Of a stretch of 64,000 nucleotides of DNA, positions 8,394 through 18,079 are shown piece by piece. Where the stretch lies: NCBI RefSeq assembly GCF_001276715.1, contig NZ_LIUQ01000006.1:132556-196555 (forward strand), read 5' to 3'. Below the pieces are notes generated by a model. It searched no databases, was not told the DNA's origin, and saw only the letters and a list, made by a program, of their open reading frames with translations. The position numbers and the translations under genes were made by a program. Origin of the DNA: Planktothricoides sp. SR001 (GTDB lineage Bacteria; Cyanobacteriota; Cyanobacteriia; Cyanobacteriales; Laspinemataceae). Every line of letters begins with the position of its first letter. Within the stretch, counting starts at the first letter, position 1.

Positions 8394-8729
8394 TTACGTT
8401 TCCGTAGGAATTAAACTACTGGCATATTCAGCTAGAGAACTGATATTACGATAGGGGCTGTGCTTTTGGGACATGGCTTTTTCATCCGCGAGACTCACAG
8501 TAACTCCATATTTATCGGCGATCGCTTCTTCCACCGCGACCACCAGGGAGACCAGTCCCAAGGAATCAAATAAGCCGTGCTTACCAAACAGCGGAGTATT
8601 TTCGTCTAAATTATCAGAAATTTCTATATCTTGTTCCTCGGCAATGTCCCGAACATTGGCCAAAATTAGGGAGACAATTTCCGAAGTTATAGTAGATTTC
8701 TCCAATGTGGTCAAGGGTTGATTACTCAT
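8394..8729 (-). CDS. Acyl carrier protein
   Basis: A 111-residue carrier protein with the phosphopantetheine attachment motif FDSLGLVSLVVAVEE; the modified serine is residue 56. The protein is longer than fatty-acid ACP (about 80) through extra residues at both ends, which fits a dedicated, non-housekeeping carrier. AAGGAG lies seven bases before the ATG. It is the first gene of the minus-strand operon, and a conserved upstream element (8804-8865) starts about 75 bases before it. Partners are probably the ligase at 5554 and the reductase at 7690. Confidence 0.88.
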   Translation of the reverse strand: MSNQPLTTLEKSTITSEIVSLILANVRDIAEEQDIEISDNLDENTPLFGKHGLFDSLGLVSLVVAVEEAIADKYGVTVSLADEKAMSQKHSPYRNISSLAEYASSLIPTET

Positions 8730-8803
8730 GGATTACTCCTTTTCGGGTGAGTCGGTGAACTGCGATCGCCTTGCCGACGAATCGCTGAAAATTTCTATAT
8801 CCC

Positions 8804-8865
8804 TATGAAAAACCCGATTCATCTAGCTGTGTTGCCAGTTTGGCATTATGTTACAAAAATTTACT
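8804..8865 (-). promoter_or_regulatory. Conserved upstream element, copy 1 (TGCCA-N3-TGGCA core)
   Basis: On the plus strand TATGAAA is followed after exactly 19 bases by TGTTGCCA, the core palindrome TGCCA-GTT-TGGCA (8834-8846), four bases, and GTTACAAAAATTTAC. The same arrangement recurs at 19618-19678, and in part at 18080-18121. Each copy precedes the start of a minus-strand unit of the acyl or glycan cluster. A regulator-binding or promoter function is inferred. Confidence 0.55.
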
Positions 8866-8970
8866 TTTTTTGCAATTTGGTACTTGACTGACTCAAGCGA
8901 TCGCGATTTTTCAATTGCCATAGCCCAGGCAGGTCGCTGGGTTGAATTTTAATTATTTTTGAGCTAATAA

Positions 8971-10590
8971 TTATTTAAGTGACCATAATCTTAACTTATT
9001 TACAGATGCCAATTTTCCATCACTAGAGGCTTCAAATTTAGCAATTAATCCTGGAGAGGGATAAAATAAAAGTAAATCGCTATTCCCATAGTCTACGGTG
9101 CTGGTATCAGAAATATTTGCGTCAGTTTTTTCAGGGTTAAACATATGAAGAGTTTTGGGAGTAAACAACTGCAATTTTAACTTTGATTTGTCCAATTTAT
9201 GATAGTAAATTAAATTCCAGATTACCCACAATTTCGTGTCGCTGATTACAACTGGATTTTGATATTGATTTATTTGCTCCACAATTTCAGTATAGTCATT
9301 GCCAACCTCCTTATTCCACCAAGTTTTTGACGGCAGACTAATCGCCCCAGATAAAATTCCTGATGCAATCAATCCTAATAAAATAATATGACAGAGCCTT
9401 TGAGGGATTTTTTTCTGACTTAGTTGGTAGGATAAAAAATCCGCTATGGATATTTCTATACCCATAACAACCGGAAACAAATATCTTTTGTTGGTTAGTA
9501 GAACTCCAGAAGTTGAATTTAAATCTCTGAACACTGTCACCAGTAAGATAAACCAGGTAAAAATTACCAAAAAGGCGGAAATTTTTAGAGGATTTTTACA
9601 AATAGTCACCCAAAAAGCATAGCAGATAAATGCCAAGACGAGGGAATTTAAGATCAGCATCACAGAAATTTTCAGAACCGAGTCTGAATAGCCAGAGCCG
9701 AAATCGATAATAATTCTAGGCAGAATCCCGATTAAGCGCTTGGCTATAACAAAGATAGAAGCCCCGGGTTGCTCTCGATAATACTCTTGAAATTTTAGGA
9801 TCAATAAAATCCAGGGAGAAAACGCCAACATCCCCCCAACAGATGCTATCAAATAAGCCATCAAGATTTTACTCAGTCGAAACCGTTCTAAGATCAGAAG
9901 ATAAATTCCATGCCCGACGGCCACAAATACAGAAAATAGATGTGTGTATAGACTGGCAGTCAAAGCGATCGCATATATGCCCCAATTGAGCGGTTTATTA
10001 ATCCTGATGGCTCGGAGTAAACAGGCACTAGAAAGTAAAATTGTCACTGCCCATAAGATATATGGTCTCGCTTCTTGGGCGTATAAAACTTGATAAGGAC
10101 ATACAGCGGTAAGGGCGATCGCAATCCATCCGACTAATGATGAATTAAACAATTCCCAACATAGCCAATAGATCGCTGGAAATACGAATAAACTAATCAC
10201 AGCAGAAAGCGCTCTTATAGCGGCGATCGAGTCACCAAAAACTCCCACCCAACAGCGCACCAGGGCAAAGTACAGTGGTGGCATCAAAGGAGTATCTTTT
10301 GCTAGAGCATTCACGGTATCAATGACGTTATTTCCCGGAAAAATACCCTGATATTTTTGGAAGTCTTCAACTTGAATAATTTCCCCGGTAAAAAGACTGG
10401 CCATTAACTCCGTTGATGTATGACCAGAAATCCACAGAGAAGTAAAAGCTTCATCGCCCCAATAAATTTTTTGCTCCAGGTTAGCAAATCTAAAAAAAAT
10501 GCCGATTGCTAAAGCGGAGATAATGATAAATCTTAGCCATTTAGGGTTAATTTGGCAATGATTATTTAAAAAAATATTCATTGTTTTCAT
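8971..10590 (-). CDS. GT-C glycosyltransferase (PMT/ArnT-like, family 39 type), copy A
   Basis: A 539-residue membrane glycosyltransferase. The first periplasmic loop carries the metal-binding GDEAF, followed by a conserved region with AQEARPYILW, typical of PMT_2 proteins that use polyprenyl-phosphate sugars. About eleven hydrophobic segments follow, then a soluble tail. GAGGAT precedes the ATG at 10590. Roughly residues 27-230 are almost identical at the DNA level to the next gene, whereas the C-terminal half is only moderately similar. The acceptor is unknown; donor supply could come from the GT2 protein encoded at 18244. Confidence 0.85.
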   Translation of the reverse strand: MKTMNIFLNNHCQINPKWLRFIIISALAIGIFFRFANLEQKIYWGDEAFTSLWISGHTSTELMASLFTGEIIQVEDFQKYQGIFPGNNVIDTVNALAKDTPLMPPLYFALVRCWVGVFGDSIAAIRALSAVISLFVFPAIYWLCWELFNSSLVGWIAIALTAVCPYQVLYAQEARPYILWAVTILLSSACLLRAIRINKPLNWGIYAIALTASLYTHLFSVFVAVGHGIYLLILERFRLSKILMAYLIASVGGMLAFSPWILLILKFQEYYREQPGASIFVIAKRLIGILPRIIIDFGSGYSDSVLKISVMLILNSLVLAFICYAFWVTICKNPLKISAFLVIFTWFILLVTVFRDLNSTSGVLLTNKRYLFPVVMGIEISIADFLSYQLSQKKIPQRLCHIILLGLIASGILSGAISLPSKTWWNKEVGNDYTEIVEQINQYQNPVVISDTKLWVIWNLIYYHKLDKSKLKLQLFTPKTLHMFNPEKTDANISDTSTVDYGNSDLLLFYPSPGLIAKFEASSDGKLASVNKLRLWSLK

Positions 10591-10774
10591 AGTTATCCTC
10601 GGTCTAAAATCAGACCAAATTTTATTTATAAAAATCGCATTTTTTGTTTATTGTGTTGAAAATTGCCTTGATTTTTTATGACGAATGTATCTAGAAAATA
10701 TATCCGTTTATTAGGATATAAATCTCACCCATACTTCAGACAGGGGTAAAGTAAGACAATATTTTTGATTCACT

Positions 10775-12445
10775 TTAGGATATATTATTTTTCTGGCTTA
10801 GAGATGTAACATTCCATAAAAAATTTACATTTTTTACAGATTCAACAGCCCAATTATGAGTATTTTTTAATTTATTAATCAACTCCTTAGATGGCCAGAA
10901 TAAAAATATTTTTTGATTTTCATCGTCCCTGGCTGTATTCTTCCCAGTAACTCTTGATTTCATGTTAATGTTTTGAGCAAAGTCAAACATTTCTAGGGTT
11001 TCGGGGGTAAACAATTGAAACTGTAGATTTGAAGTATCCAAGTTAGGATAGTAAATTAAATTCCACATCGCCCATAAGTAACTATCACTAATAATGAGGG
11101 CATTTTGAGATTGATTTATCTTCTCGACAATTCGAGGATATTGAATTGGGATTGGCTTATTCCACCAAGTTTCGGCTGGCAAGCTAACGGCAGAAGATAA
11201 TATACCTGATGCAATTAATGATACGAAAACAATTCGGTATTTTTTATGATTTGTTTGATTGCCTTGAAGCCAAATATATATCAAATAAGCCACAGATATT
11301 TGTACATATAAAATAACCGGAAACAAATATCTTGGACTGGTTAGAAGCACTTGAGATACTTTGATTAAATCCCTCAAAACGGCTAGAGGCAGGATTGGCA
11401 GACTCGACAGAAGCACAAAACCCCATATTTTCACAGGATTATGAAAAATTAAAAACCAAAAGCTATAACCAATTAGTATAATAATAATACTGCTCATTAT
11501 CGTCATTATAATAAGTGTTATAACTGAGTCTGAATAATCCGATCCGAAATCGATAAAGCATCGAGTAAACAAACCGATTAAGCGCTTGGATAAAGTAAAA
11601 ATAGAAGCACCAGAACTATCTGGATAATACTGTTGAAATTTTATGATGCATAAAAACCAAGGGAAAAATAAGAGGACTGCTGCCAAAGAAGATAGCAAAT
11701 AGTTGATCGATATTTTATTCAAGCGAAACCGGTGAATTATGAGAAGATAAATTCCCTGCCCGACGGCCACAAATACAGAAAATAGATGCGTGTATAGACT
11801 GGCAGTCAAAGCGATCGCATATATGCCCCAATTGAGCGGTTTATTAATCCTGATGGCTCGGAGTAAACAGGCACTAGAAAGTAAAATTGTCACTGCCCAT
11901 AAGATATATGGTCTCGCTTCTTGGGCGTATAAAACTTGATAAGGACATACAGCGGTAAGGGCGATCACAATCCATCCGACTAATGATGAATTAAACAATT
12001 CCCAACATAGCCAATAGATCGCTGGAAATACGAATAAACTAATCACAGCAGAAAGCGCTCTTATAGCGGCGATCGAGTCACCAAAAACTCCCACCCAACA
12101 GCGCACCAGGGCAAAGTACAGTGGTGGCATCAAAGGAGTATCTTTTGCTAGAGCATTCACGGTATCAATGACGTTATTTCCCGGAAAAATACCCTGATAT
12201 TTTTGGAAGTCTTCAACTTGAATAATTTCCCCGGTAAAAAGACTGGCCATTAACTCCGTTGATGTATGACCAGAAATCCACAGAGAAGTAAAAGCTTCAT
12301 CGCCCCAGTAAATTTTTTGCTCCAGGTTAGCAAACCTAAAAAAAATGCCGATCGCTAAAACTACAACTAATAAAAACTTAAATGAATTAGGCAAAAATTG
12401 CCAATTTTCATTAGTCGTTAATCTGATTTTTATCGTGTTTTTCAT
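10775..12445 (-). CDS. GT-C glycosyltransferase (PMT/ArnT-like, family 39 type), copy B
   Basis: A 556-residue paralogue of the gene at 8971, with the same GDEAF loop motif and AQEARPYILW, the same topology and a different C-terminal half. From about 11756 to 12356 it matches copy A at 9910-10510 with only a few base differences and no gap; outside that block the two diverge sharply. The C-terminal soluble domains may set acceptor choice, so the pair may add the same sugar to two acceptors. It lies 82 bases after a methyltransferase gene. Confidence 0.85.
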   Translation of the reverse strand: MKNTIKIRLTTNENWQFLPNSFKFLLVVVLAIGIFFRFANLEQKIYWGDEAFTSLWISGHTSTELMASLFTGEIIQVEDFQKYQGIFPGNNVIDTVNALAKDTPLMPPLYFALVRCWVGVFGDSIAAIRALSAVISLFVFPAIYWLCWELFNSSLVGWIVIALTAVCPYQVLYAQEARPYILWAVTILLSSACLLRAIRINKPLNWGIYAIALTASLYTHLFSVFVAVGQGIYLLIIHRFRLNKISINYLLSSLAAVLLFFPWFLCIIKFQQYYPDSSGASIFTLSKRLIGLFTRCFIDFGSDYSDSVITLIIMTIMSSIIIILIGYSFWFLIFHNPVKIWGFVLLSSLPILPLAVLRDLIKVSQVLLTSPRYLFPVILYVQISVAYLIYIWLQGNQTNHKKYRIVFVSLIASGILSSAVSLPAETWWNKPIPIQYPRIVEKINQSQNALIISDSYLWAMWNLIYYPNLDTSNLQFQLFTPETLEMFDFAQNINMKSRVTGKNTARDDENQKIFLFWPSKELINKLKNTHNWAVESVKNVNFLWNVTSLSQKNNIS

Positions 12446-12527
12446 ATAAAACTACCGATTTTTTTAGCTAAGGATAAAATTGTTAATTTTTCAGGGATTG
12501 TGATTGATCTTAGTCGGGAGCGATCGG

Positions 12528-13196
12528 TTAAATTTTCTTCTTAAGACGAGGGCAAAGTTTTAAGCCAGTGTAAAGACAGAACAGACCACTGTCAAATCTA
12601 GGTACGGTAGTTTTTTGTTGAATGGTAAAATATTTCAGCAAAGTAGGAATTAATGATTGACGGCGATCGCCATAGTCATTTTTCGCACTTTTTCCCGTAA
12701 GAAGTTTTAATCCGATATCCACAATTTTTGAAGCACCTGGAGTCACAACAACTAGAGAACCTCCCGGCTTGAGAACTCGCTGCATTTCCTGAGAAGCTGC
12801 ATCTAAATTATCAATAAATTCAAGACTGCTAACGGCCACTAAACAGTCAAAAAAATTATTTTTAAATGGGAGTAATGTGGCACTACCCGAATAAAGTTTT
12901 GCTGAAATATTAAATTCGGCCAAAACTTTATTCACTGATGCTTGTTTTTGGTGAATATCAATTCCGTACAGTTCCCGACAGCGATCGCTTAATTCAGGCA
13001 TAAAGACACCACTGCCATAACCGACTTCTAAAAGTCGATTGACCCTTTCTTTGGCCAACAAAGATATAATCAGATTAAATCTTTGACGTTGAATCCAGCC
13101 TAAAATAGGTCGATAGTTCCAATCAGCATGATCGACGGCACCAGTTTTTAACAAGGTCTCTGGTGGTAAAAGTTTTATGGAAGATAGCTGGTTCAT
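12528..13196 (-). CDS. Class I SAM-dependent methyltransferase
   Basis: A 222-residue methyltransferase. The SAM-binding glycine motif is LLEVGYGSGVF, with the acidic residue of motif II in LYGIDIHQ, and motif IV is FDCLVAVSSLEFI, followed by LKPGGSLVVVTPG. A near-perfect AAGGAGGTGA ribosome site precedes the ATG, so high translation is expected. It lies 30 bases after the FAD oxidoreductase gene and likely methylates the sugar or lipid intermediate of this cluster. The substrate is unknown. Confidence 0.85.
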   Translation of the reverse strand: MNQLSSIKLLPPETLLKTGAVDHADWNYRPILGWIQRQRFNLIISLLAKERVNRLLEVGYGSGVFMPELSDRCRELYGIDIHQKQASVNKVLAEFNISAKLYSGSATLLPFKNNFFDCLVAVSSLEFIDNLDAASQEMQRVLKPGGSLVVVTPGASKIVDIGLKLLTGKSAKNDYGDRRQSLIPTLLKYFTIQQKTTVPRFDSGLFCLYTGLKLCPRLKKKI

Positions 13197-13226
13197 ATAT
13201 TCACCTCCTTGTGGTGGTTTTCAAGG

Positions 13227-14591
13227 TTAAATAGGCAGAGTAAAAAGCTGTTGACTTACTTTTTCCGCAAGCTGAATGGTTTCATTCACATTCAATGTGC
13301 CGTTGAGAATATGCGCGGTGTTGATAATATGTAATCCGGGGATAGAGGTGTTAATTTGCGGCAACATTTCTGAGTAATTTAGGGTAGAAATTGCCAGGAC
13401 ATACCGGACTTTCGAGACTTGGAAACAGAGGATGTCCCTGGGGTCAAACTCCGGATACATCCTTTGCAGACCTTGAATGAATTTTGCTTTAATTTCTGAA
13501 TCAGATAAAGCAAAATCCGGGTCGTTTTGGGTGACATATTTCGGCAGGTAAACCAAAGCATTGCCGTGGAAGTTTTGGAGATCGACTAAGGCGGACATTT
13601 CAATTACCCCGGTAAAGGGAACCCAGTCCTCAGTAATGTTGGTGACATAGAAGTCAGATAAAGGCTTCTTCAATAGCAGAGAAGCACAAATAATTCCCTG
13701 ATATTGAATGGCTTTGAGTCGATTGATTTCATCAGCGGTTAAGTCCGGGCAAATTTGCGCGGCAATTGGGGCAGCGCAGGTGACAATTACGCGATCGCAC
13801 CTTGCTTCATGCCCATTGTCAAACTGAATCTTGATGCCTTGGTTAAATCGCTCAATTCTTGTCACCCGATGACCGAGTTCTATCTTAACATTTTCTGCCG
13901 CTAAAACTTGGGCAAAGCGATCGATAATTTTGGCATATCCACCGGGAACATAGCCAAACATTTCTTTTTTCAATCCGGTACGACGGGCCGCATATAGTCG
14001 GGCAATAATTGCCCAAATAAAGGAAGCAGACGCGATTTTATAGTTCTCTCCCAGCTTCGATCGCAGTAGGGGCAACCAAATTTTCTCAAACACCGACTTG
14101 CCCGACCAGCGGATTAGCCAATCACTCACAGATATTTTTTCTAGTTTTTGCCAATTTTTAATTTTTGACCCATAGAGAATGGTTAAAGCAAAGCGGATTT
14201 TACCGAGTAACCCTAGGGGAAAATCTCGAAGAAATTCGATACTATTAGAAATCGAATATAACTTGCCATTGGTATATAAGCCGGTGCGAGTTTCCACCCA
14301 TTGCATTTCGGCGGCTAAACCCAGTTCATCTAACAGATTTTTTAAATAAGTATCTGACAACAAGGTGACATGATAATGGCGATCCCAAACTAAATCACCC
14401 AGTTGCCAAGCACTTGCCAATCCACCTAAATAATTGGCACTTTCAAATAAGGTGACATTTTTGCCTTGTTGCACCAGACGATGGGCTAAAGTCATGCCCA
14501 GCATCCCACCACCGATAATTGCCCAACTTTCTGTTTTGGGATGTTCTATCTGGGGATTTTTTATGGTAGATGATAAATTGCGATCGCTCAT
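13227..14591 (-). CDS. FAD/NAD(P)-dependent oxidoreductase (protoporphyrinogen oxidase/UGM-like fold)
   Basis: A 454-residue flavoprotein. The dinucleotide-binding site is AIIGGGMLGMTLAHRL near residue 25, followed by FESANYLGGLASAW, the second flavin motif. The C-terminal FAD contact is HIINTAHILNGTLNVNETI. Proteins of this shape in glycan loci are commonly annotated as amine-oxidase or protoporphyrinogen-oxidase-like, and distant relatives include UDP-galactopyranose mutase. AGGAGCAT precedes the ATG. It sits in the amino-sugar gene group, so a redox or ring-contraction step on a sugar is possible, but its reaction is not known. Confidence 0.8.
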   Translation of the reverse strand: MSDRNLSSTIKNPQIEHPKTESWAIIGGGMLGMTLAHRLVQQGKNVTLFESANYLGGLASAWQLGDLVWDRHYHVTLLSDTYLKNLLDELGLAAEMQWVETRTGLYTNGKLYSISNSIEFLRDFPLGLLGKIRFALTILYGSKIKNWQKLEKISVSDWLIRWSGKSVFEKIWLPLLRSKLGENYKIASASFIWAIIARLYAARRTGLKKEMFGYVPGGYAKIIDRFAQVLAAENVKIELGHRVTRIERFNQGIKIQFDNGHEARCDRVIVTCAAPIAAQICPDLTADEINRLKAIQYQGIICASLLLKKPLSDFYVTNITEDWVPFTGVIEMSALVDLQNFHGNALVYLPKYVTQNDPDFALSDSEIKAKFIQGLQRMYPEFDPRDILCFQVSKVRYVLAISTLNYSEMLPQINTSIPGLHIINTAHILNGTLNVNETIQLAEKVSQQLFTLPI

Positions 14592-14627
14592 CGGTTATGC
14601 TCCTACTTTTCCGGTCTTGTAATCATT

Positions 14628-15251
14628 TCAAACGGGAGGAGTAAGTTCTGTCACCACTTGATGTTTTACAGAGTATTTTAATCCGCAAACAGAACAAGTA
14701 ACCTCGTCAAATTGTTCTGTTTCATGGGTGAAACGAAGCAAAGGTTCTCCACAGCGACACACGCAACCAATGGACTTCGCTGGATGGCCAATTGCCAGAT
14801 GAAAATCCGGGATTGATTTAGTCACCAAAGACCCCATGCCAATCATCGCAAAACGACCAATTTCCAGGTTATTACCAATGGTACAACCGGCACCAATGGT
14901 TGCTCCTTCTTTGACCAGAGTTGGCAAAGTATGGTCATCGGGATCGGAGGTTCTTAACTGTTTTAAATCTGAAGTGGTGGCTCTGGGAAAGCGGTCATTA
15001 GTAAAGGTAGTTGAGGCTGAAATCATCACTCCATCTTCTATGGTGACAGCGGTGCAAATATAGACAAAAGCGTTTATTTTCACGCGATCGCCAATCGTCA
15101 CCCCATAAGCAATATAACTTTTTTCCCCAATAATACATTCTTCGCCAATTTGAGTGGAGTGACGAATATGCACATTGTCCCAGATAGATGTTTTTTCGCC
15201 AATTGTCACCCCTAATTCAATGTTGGCTGTGGGATGAATTTTAACCGTCAT
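14628..15251 (-). CDS. Left-handed beta-helix N-acetyltransferase (WlbB/WbpD-like) with C-terminal zinc-ribbon-like tail
   Basis: A 207-residue hexapeptide-repeat enzyme. Residues 1-165 form successive turns (HPTANIELGVTIGEKTSIW, then GCTIGNNLEIGRFAMIGMG), and TFTNDRFPRA with KSIPDFHLAIGHPAKSIG matches the WlbB/WbpD group that acetylates a 3-amino group on a nucleotide sugar. The tail carries two cysteine pairs, CVCRC and CSVC, a possible zinc ribbon seen in some relatives. The adjacent dehydrogenase and aminotransferase would supply the amine, as in the Wlb pathway. The exact sugar is inferred, not shown. Confidence 0.82.
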   Translation of the reverse strand: MTVKIHPTANIELGVTIGEKTSIWDNVHIRHSTQIGEECIIGEKSYIAYGVTIGDRVKINAFVYICTAVTIEDGVMISASTTFTNDRFPRATTSDLKQLRTSDPDDHTLPTLVKEGATIGAGCTIGNNLEIGRFAMIGMGSLVTKSIPDFHLAIGHPAKSIGCVCRCGEPLLRFTHETEQFDEVTCSVCGLKYSVKHQVVTELTPPV

Positions 15252-15374
15252 ATCAAAACCTCATGGGTTACTCAAGGATAATTTTTTTCTGATTTTTATC
15301 CAAACAATAATTACGCTTTAGGATTGATGGTTGATCCATCAGATATGGTGGGTATTTACCCCTAGGGAATGTTG

Positions 15375-15393
15375 GTGGGCATAGCCCACCATA
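15375..15393. repeat. Hairpin TGGTGGGC-N3-GCCCACCA
   Basis: Two 8-base arms separated by three bases lie in the 154-base spacer between the dehydrogenase and acetyltransferase genes. It resembles the half-sites of the GTAGGG/GTGGGC palindrome family found elsewhere in the window. Confidence 0.7.
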
Positions 15394-15405
15394 AACAGGT
15401 GAAAA

Positions 15406-16437
15406 TTAAGCTGCTGATTGCAAGCGATCGATTCTGAATTTAATATTTTCTTGATGTCCGACTTTTGTCCACTTGCTGTTTTCTAGTGCTGCATAAGCGG
15501 CTTCAATTACTTCTACAGATGCCAGAGCATCTTCGTGATTAATTAACAGATTTTCTTCATCTTTAATGCCTTTAGCAAAATTTTCAATTTGACTGCGGAA
15601 TGCCTGTACTTTGTCGTAGCCATTGCCAAATTTAATCCAATCTTTACTATAACTTTGACGGTATTTAGATTCTTGCCAGCCGACAGAAATTGTTCCTTGA
15701 GAACCGTAAATTCGGATATAGTAATCGAGTTCTTTGTTGATACTCCAAGAAAGATCGATATTGCCGACAACACCGCTGACACTTTTAGCAAAGATACGCA
15801 CCGTATCTTCAACTGGCAAACCTTGAATTCGTTTGGCTTCGACTACCTGTACTTCTGCCAATCTTCCGAGGAAATAGCGCATAATATCAATGGAGTGAGT
15901 GCCGTTATCAATTAACACCCCGCCCCCAGAAATTTCTGGTTTGGCATTCCAACGAGATGACATATCAACCCGCGAGGTAAAAGCATTTTCAAATAAGACA
16001 ATTTCCCCTAAAATTCCCGAAGATACAATGCTTTTTGCTTTGATGACATCTTCGACGTAGCGGAATTTTGAAGCCATTGTGAGTTTTACTCCGGCTTTTT
16101 GCGCTGCATCCACCATTCTCCGAGCACTTGCAAGGTCAATACTCAGGGGTTTTTCGCACAAAACAGGAATCTGACTTTCTAAAAAATGTATGGCAATTGC
16201 CTCATGGGTGACAGGAGGGGTGCAGATAATTACTGCGTCGAGTTCTGACGCTTCACCCATTGCTTGATATGATTCGTAACTGGGGCATCCTAATCTTTCG
16301 CCGAGGGCTTGGGCAGCTTCGGTTCTCAGATCGGCAACTCCCACAAGTTCAGCGGTTTCACTGGCTTCAAATGCTTGAGCATAAGCTTGGGCGATCGCCC
16401 CTGCCCCAACCAGTCCAAATTTAGTTTTTGTCGTCAT
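15406..16437 (-). CDS. Gfo/Idh/MocA-family sugar dehydrogenase
   Basis: A 343-residue NAD(P)-dependent oxidoreductase. The Rossmann site is FGLVGAGAIAQAYAQA near the N-terminus, the EKP motif is present in VLCEKPLSIDLASA, and the C-terminal domain has GGGVLIDNGTHSIDIMRYFLG with the expected histidine. Such enzymes oxidise or reduce a sugar or cyclitol carbon. With the aminotransferase at 16651 and acetyltransferase at 14628 it could form a WlbA-type oxidation, transamination and acetylation route to a 3-acetamido sugar. An aminocyclitol route is the main alternative. Confidence 0.87.
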   Translation of the reverse strand: MTTKTKFGLVGAGAIAQAYAQAFEASETAELVGVADLRTEAAQALGERLGCPSYESYQAMGEASELDAVIICTPPVTHEAIAIHFLESQIPVLCEKPLSIDLASARRMVDAAQKAGVKLTMASKFRYVEDVIKAKSIVSSGILGEIVLFENAFTSRVDMSSRWNAKPEISGGGVLIDNGTHSIDIMRYFLGRLAEVQVVEAKRIQGLPVEDTVRIFAKSVSGVVGNIDLSWSINKELDYYIRIYGSQGTISVGWQESKYRQSYSKDWIKFGNGYDKVQAFRSQIENFAKGIKDEENLLINHEDALASVEVIEAAYAALENSKWTKVGHQENIKFRIDRLQSAA

Positions 16438-16650
16438 AATGATTAACCTGTTTTTTATTAAAAATTTATGCTGAGTTGCTAATAGCTAATCGAGATTAAT
16501 TTGTTGAAAACTATCGGCGATTAGCCCGGTTTTTTTGGGGCAAACCATTCCGTAATTTAAGATGCTTAACGATCACTTAATCGCCGCAATGCTTCGCCCC
16601 GATTATACTGGGATGAGCCCCTTGGCTATTGGTGAAATAACTAACCTTAA

Positions 16651-17883
16651 TTAGCGATTTACCAGTAATTCCACCGCGTTGAGAATTTCGCTGGCAATAT
16701 AGTCAACATGATCGTTGGTGTAACGCTCGTTCCAAGGTAATACGAGCACGCTTTCTAATCCGGCAAAAGTACCGGCAAATCGGGCGCGATCGTAGTCAAC
16801 GGCTTCGGGTCGGGCTAAGGTAAAGGGATAGCGAGAATTCCCAAAGGTGCGTTGTTTTTGGAAAATTTCGCACATAAAAGCAGGTTTCTGGATATATCGA
16901 GGCGCTGAGAAAATGCCTTTTTCTTTTAGTAGTTTCGCTAATCCTACGGGGCCATTGGGAATGACTTCACTGTCAACCCGTAGACAATATTTCCAGTAAG
17001 TGTGAATGTTACGCGGATCAGCCCAAGGGGTTTCAATTCCGGCAATATCTTGCAATTTTTCTGTCAGTTTGTTGGCGGTGGTGATGCGACTGGAAATCAC
17101 TCCATCTAATTTCTTGAGTTGGGCAACCGCAACAGCCCCTTGTAATTCGCTGATGCGATAATTTAGGGCTAAAAAGTAGTGGTCTGGATTTGGATCTCCG
17201 TAACCCCAAGCTTTGTTGATAAATAAGTACATCCGACGGGCTAAAGCGTCATCGTTGGTGACAACAAATCCACCTTCCCCAGTAGTAATATGTTTACCTT
17301 GTTGTAAACTGAAACAACCAATGGTTCCCAGAGTGCCAACGTGCTGATGATTATGTTTGGCACCGTAAGCCTGAGCACAGTCTTCAATCACGGGAATATT
17401 GCGAGATTTCGCGAGTTCAATAATCTCGCTCATGTTGCAAGGATTGCCGAATAAATGAGTGACGATGATGGCTTTGGTGCGATCGCTTAAACAAGGCTCA
17501 ATGGTTTCTGCGGTCACATTCCAAGTTTTCGGATCAACATCGGCAAAAACGGGAATTGCTCCTTGATAAATAATCGGAGTTAAGCCTCCCATATCGGTGA
17601 TGGAAGTGGTGACAATTTCATCTCCGGGTTCTGGATCGATCGCCGCTACCGCTACATGAATGGCTGCGGTTCCAGAGGCACAAGCGTAAGCGTGTTTTAC
17701 CCCCAGGCGATCGGCAAATTTTTGTTCTAATTCTTTAACAAAATTTCCTTTGGTGCTGGTCAAAGTTCCACTGCGGATCGCCTCAGCGACCAAGGCGATT
17801 TCTTCATCGCCCAGGGTTCTACCAGAAGCTTCTTGATCGGAAGGTAATGTGATAGTTTTTTGTTTGGTAATTTCTGCAACCAT
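16651..17883 (-). CDS. DegT/DnrJ/EryC1/StrS-family PLP aminotransferase
   Basis: A 410-residue sugar aminotransferase. The PLP lysine is K197 in FSLQQGKHITTGEGG; EDCAQAYGA supplies the cofactor-binding aspartate and ACASGTAAIHVA the phosphate pocket. TSITDMGGLTPI and the overall layout resemble the StrS/AHBA-synthase side of the family, so either a keto-sugar or a keto-cyclitol could be the substrate. AGGAG lies upstream of the ATG. It begins a unit that includes the dehydrogenase and acetyltransferase, and a copy of the shared upstream element lies about 200 bases before it. Confidence 0.88.
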   Translation of the reverse strand: MVAEITKQKTITLPSDQEASGRTLGDEEIALVAEAIRSGTLTSTKGNFVKELEQKFADRLGVKHAYACASGTAAIHVAVAAIDPEPGDEIVTTSITDMGGLTPIIYQGAIPVFADVDPKTWNVTAETIEPCLSDRTKAIIVTHLFGNPCNMSEIIELAKSRNIPVIEDCAQAYGAKHNHQHVGTLGTIGCFSLQQGKHITTGEGGFVVTNDDALARRMYLFINKAWGYGDPNPDHYFLALNYRISELQGAVAVAQLKKLDGVISSRITTANKLTEKLQDIAGIETPWADPRNIHTYWKYCLRVDSEVIPNGPVGLAKLLKEKGIFSAPRYIQKPAFMCEIFQKQRTFGNSRYPFTLARPEAVDYDRARFAGTFAGLESVLVLPWNERYTNDHVDYIASEILNAVELLVNR

Positions 17884-18079
17884 GATGTCAAACTCCTAGG
17901 TTTTAAATCGGTGTAAATTAATTTGATTGCTTTTTGATTTTTTTGATTATTAAAAAAAGTATAAAAAATCCGTTGAATCAATCGGCAATAGCCAACTTAA
18001 TTTTTGGCTGGGTTTTGCTAAATTGACAGATTTTTTAGACTCAACAGCGATCGCCATTGATGGGAACGCCAGATATTTC

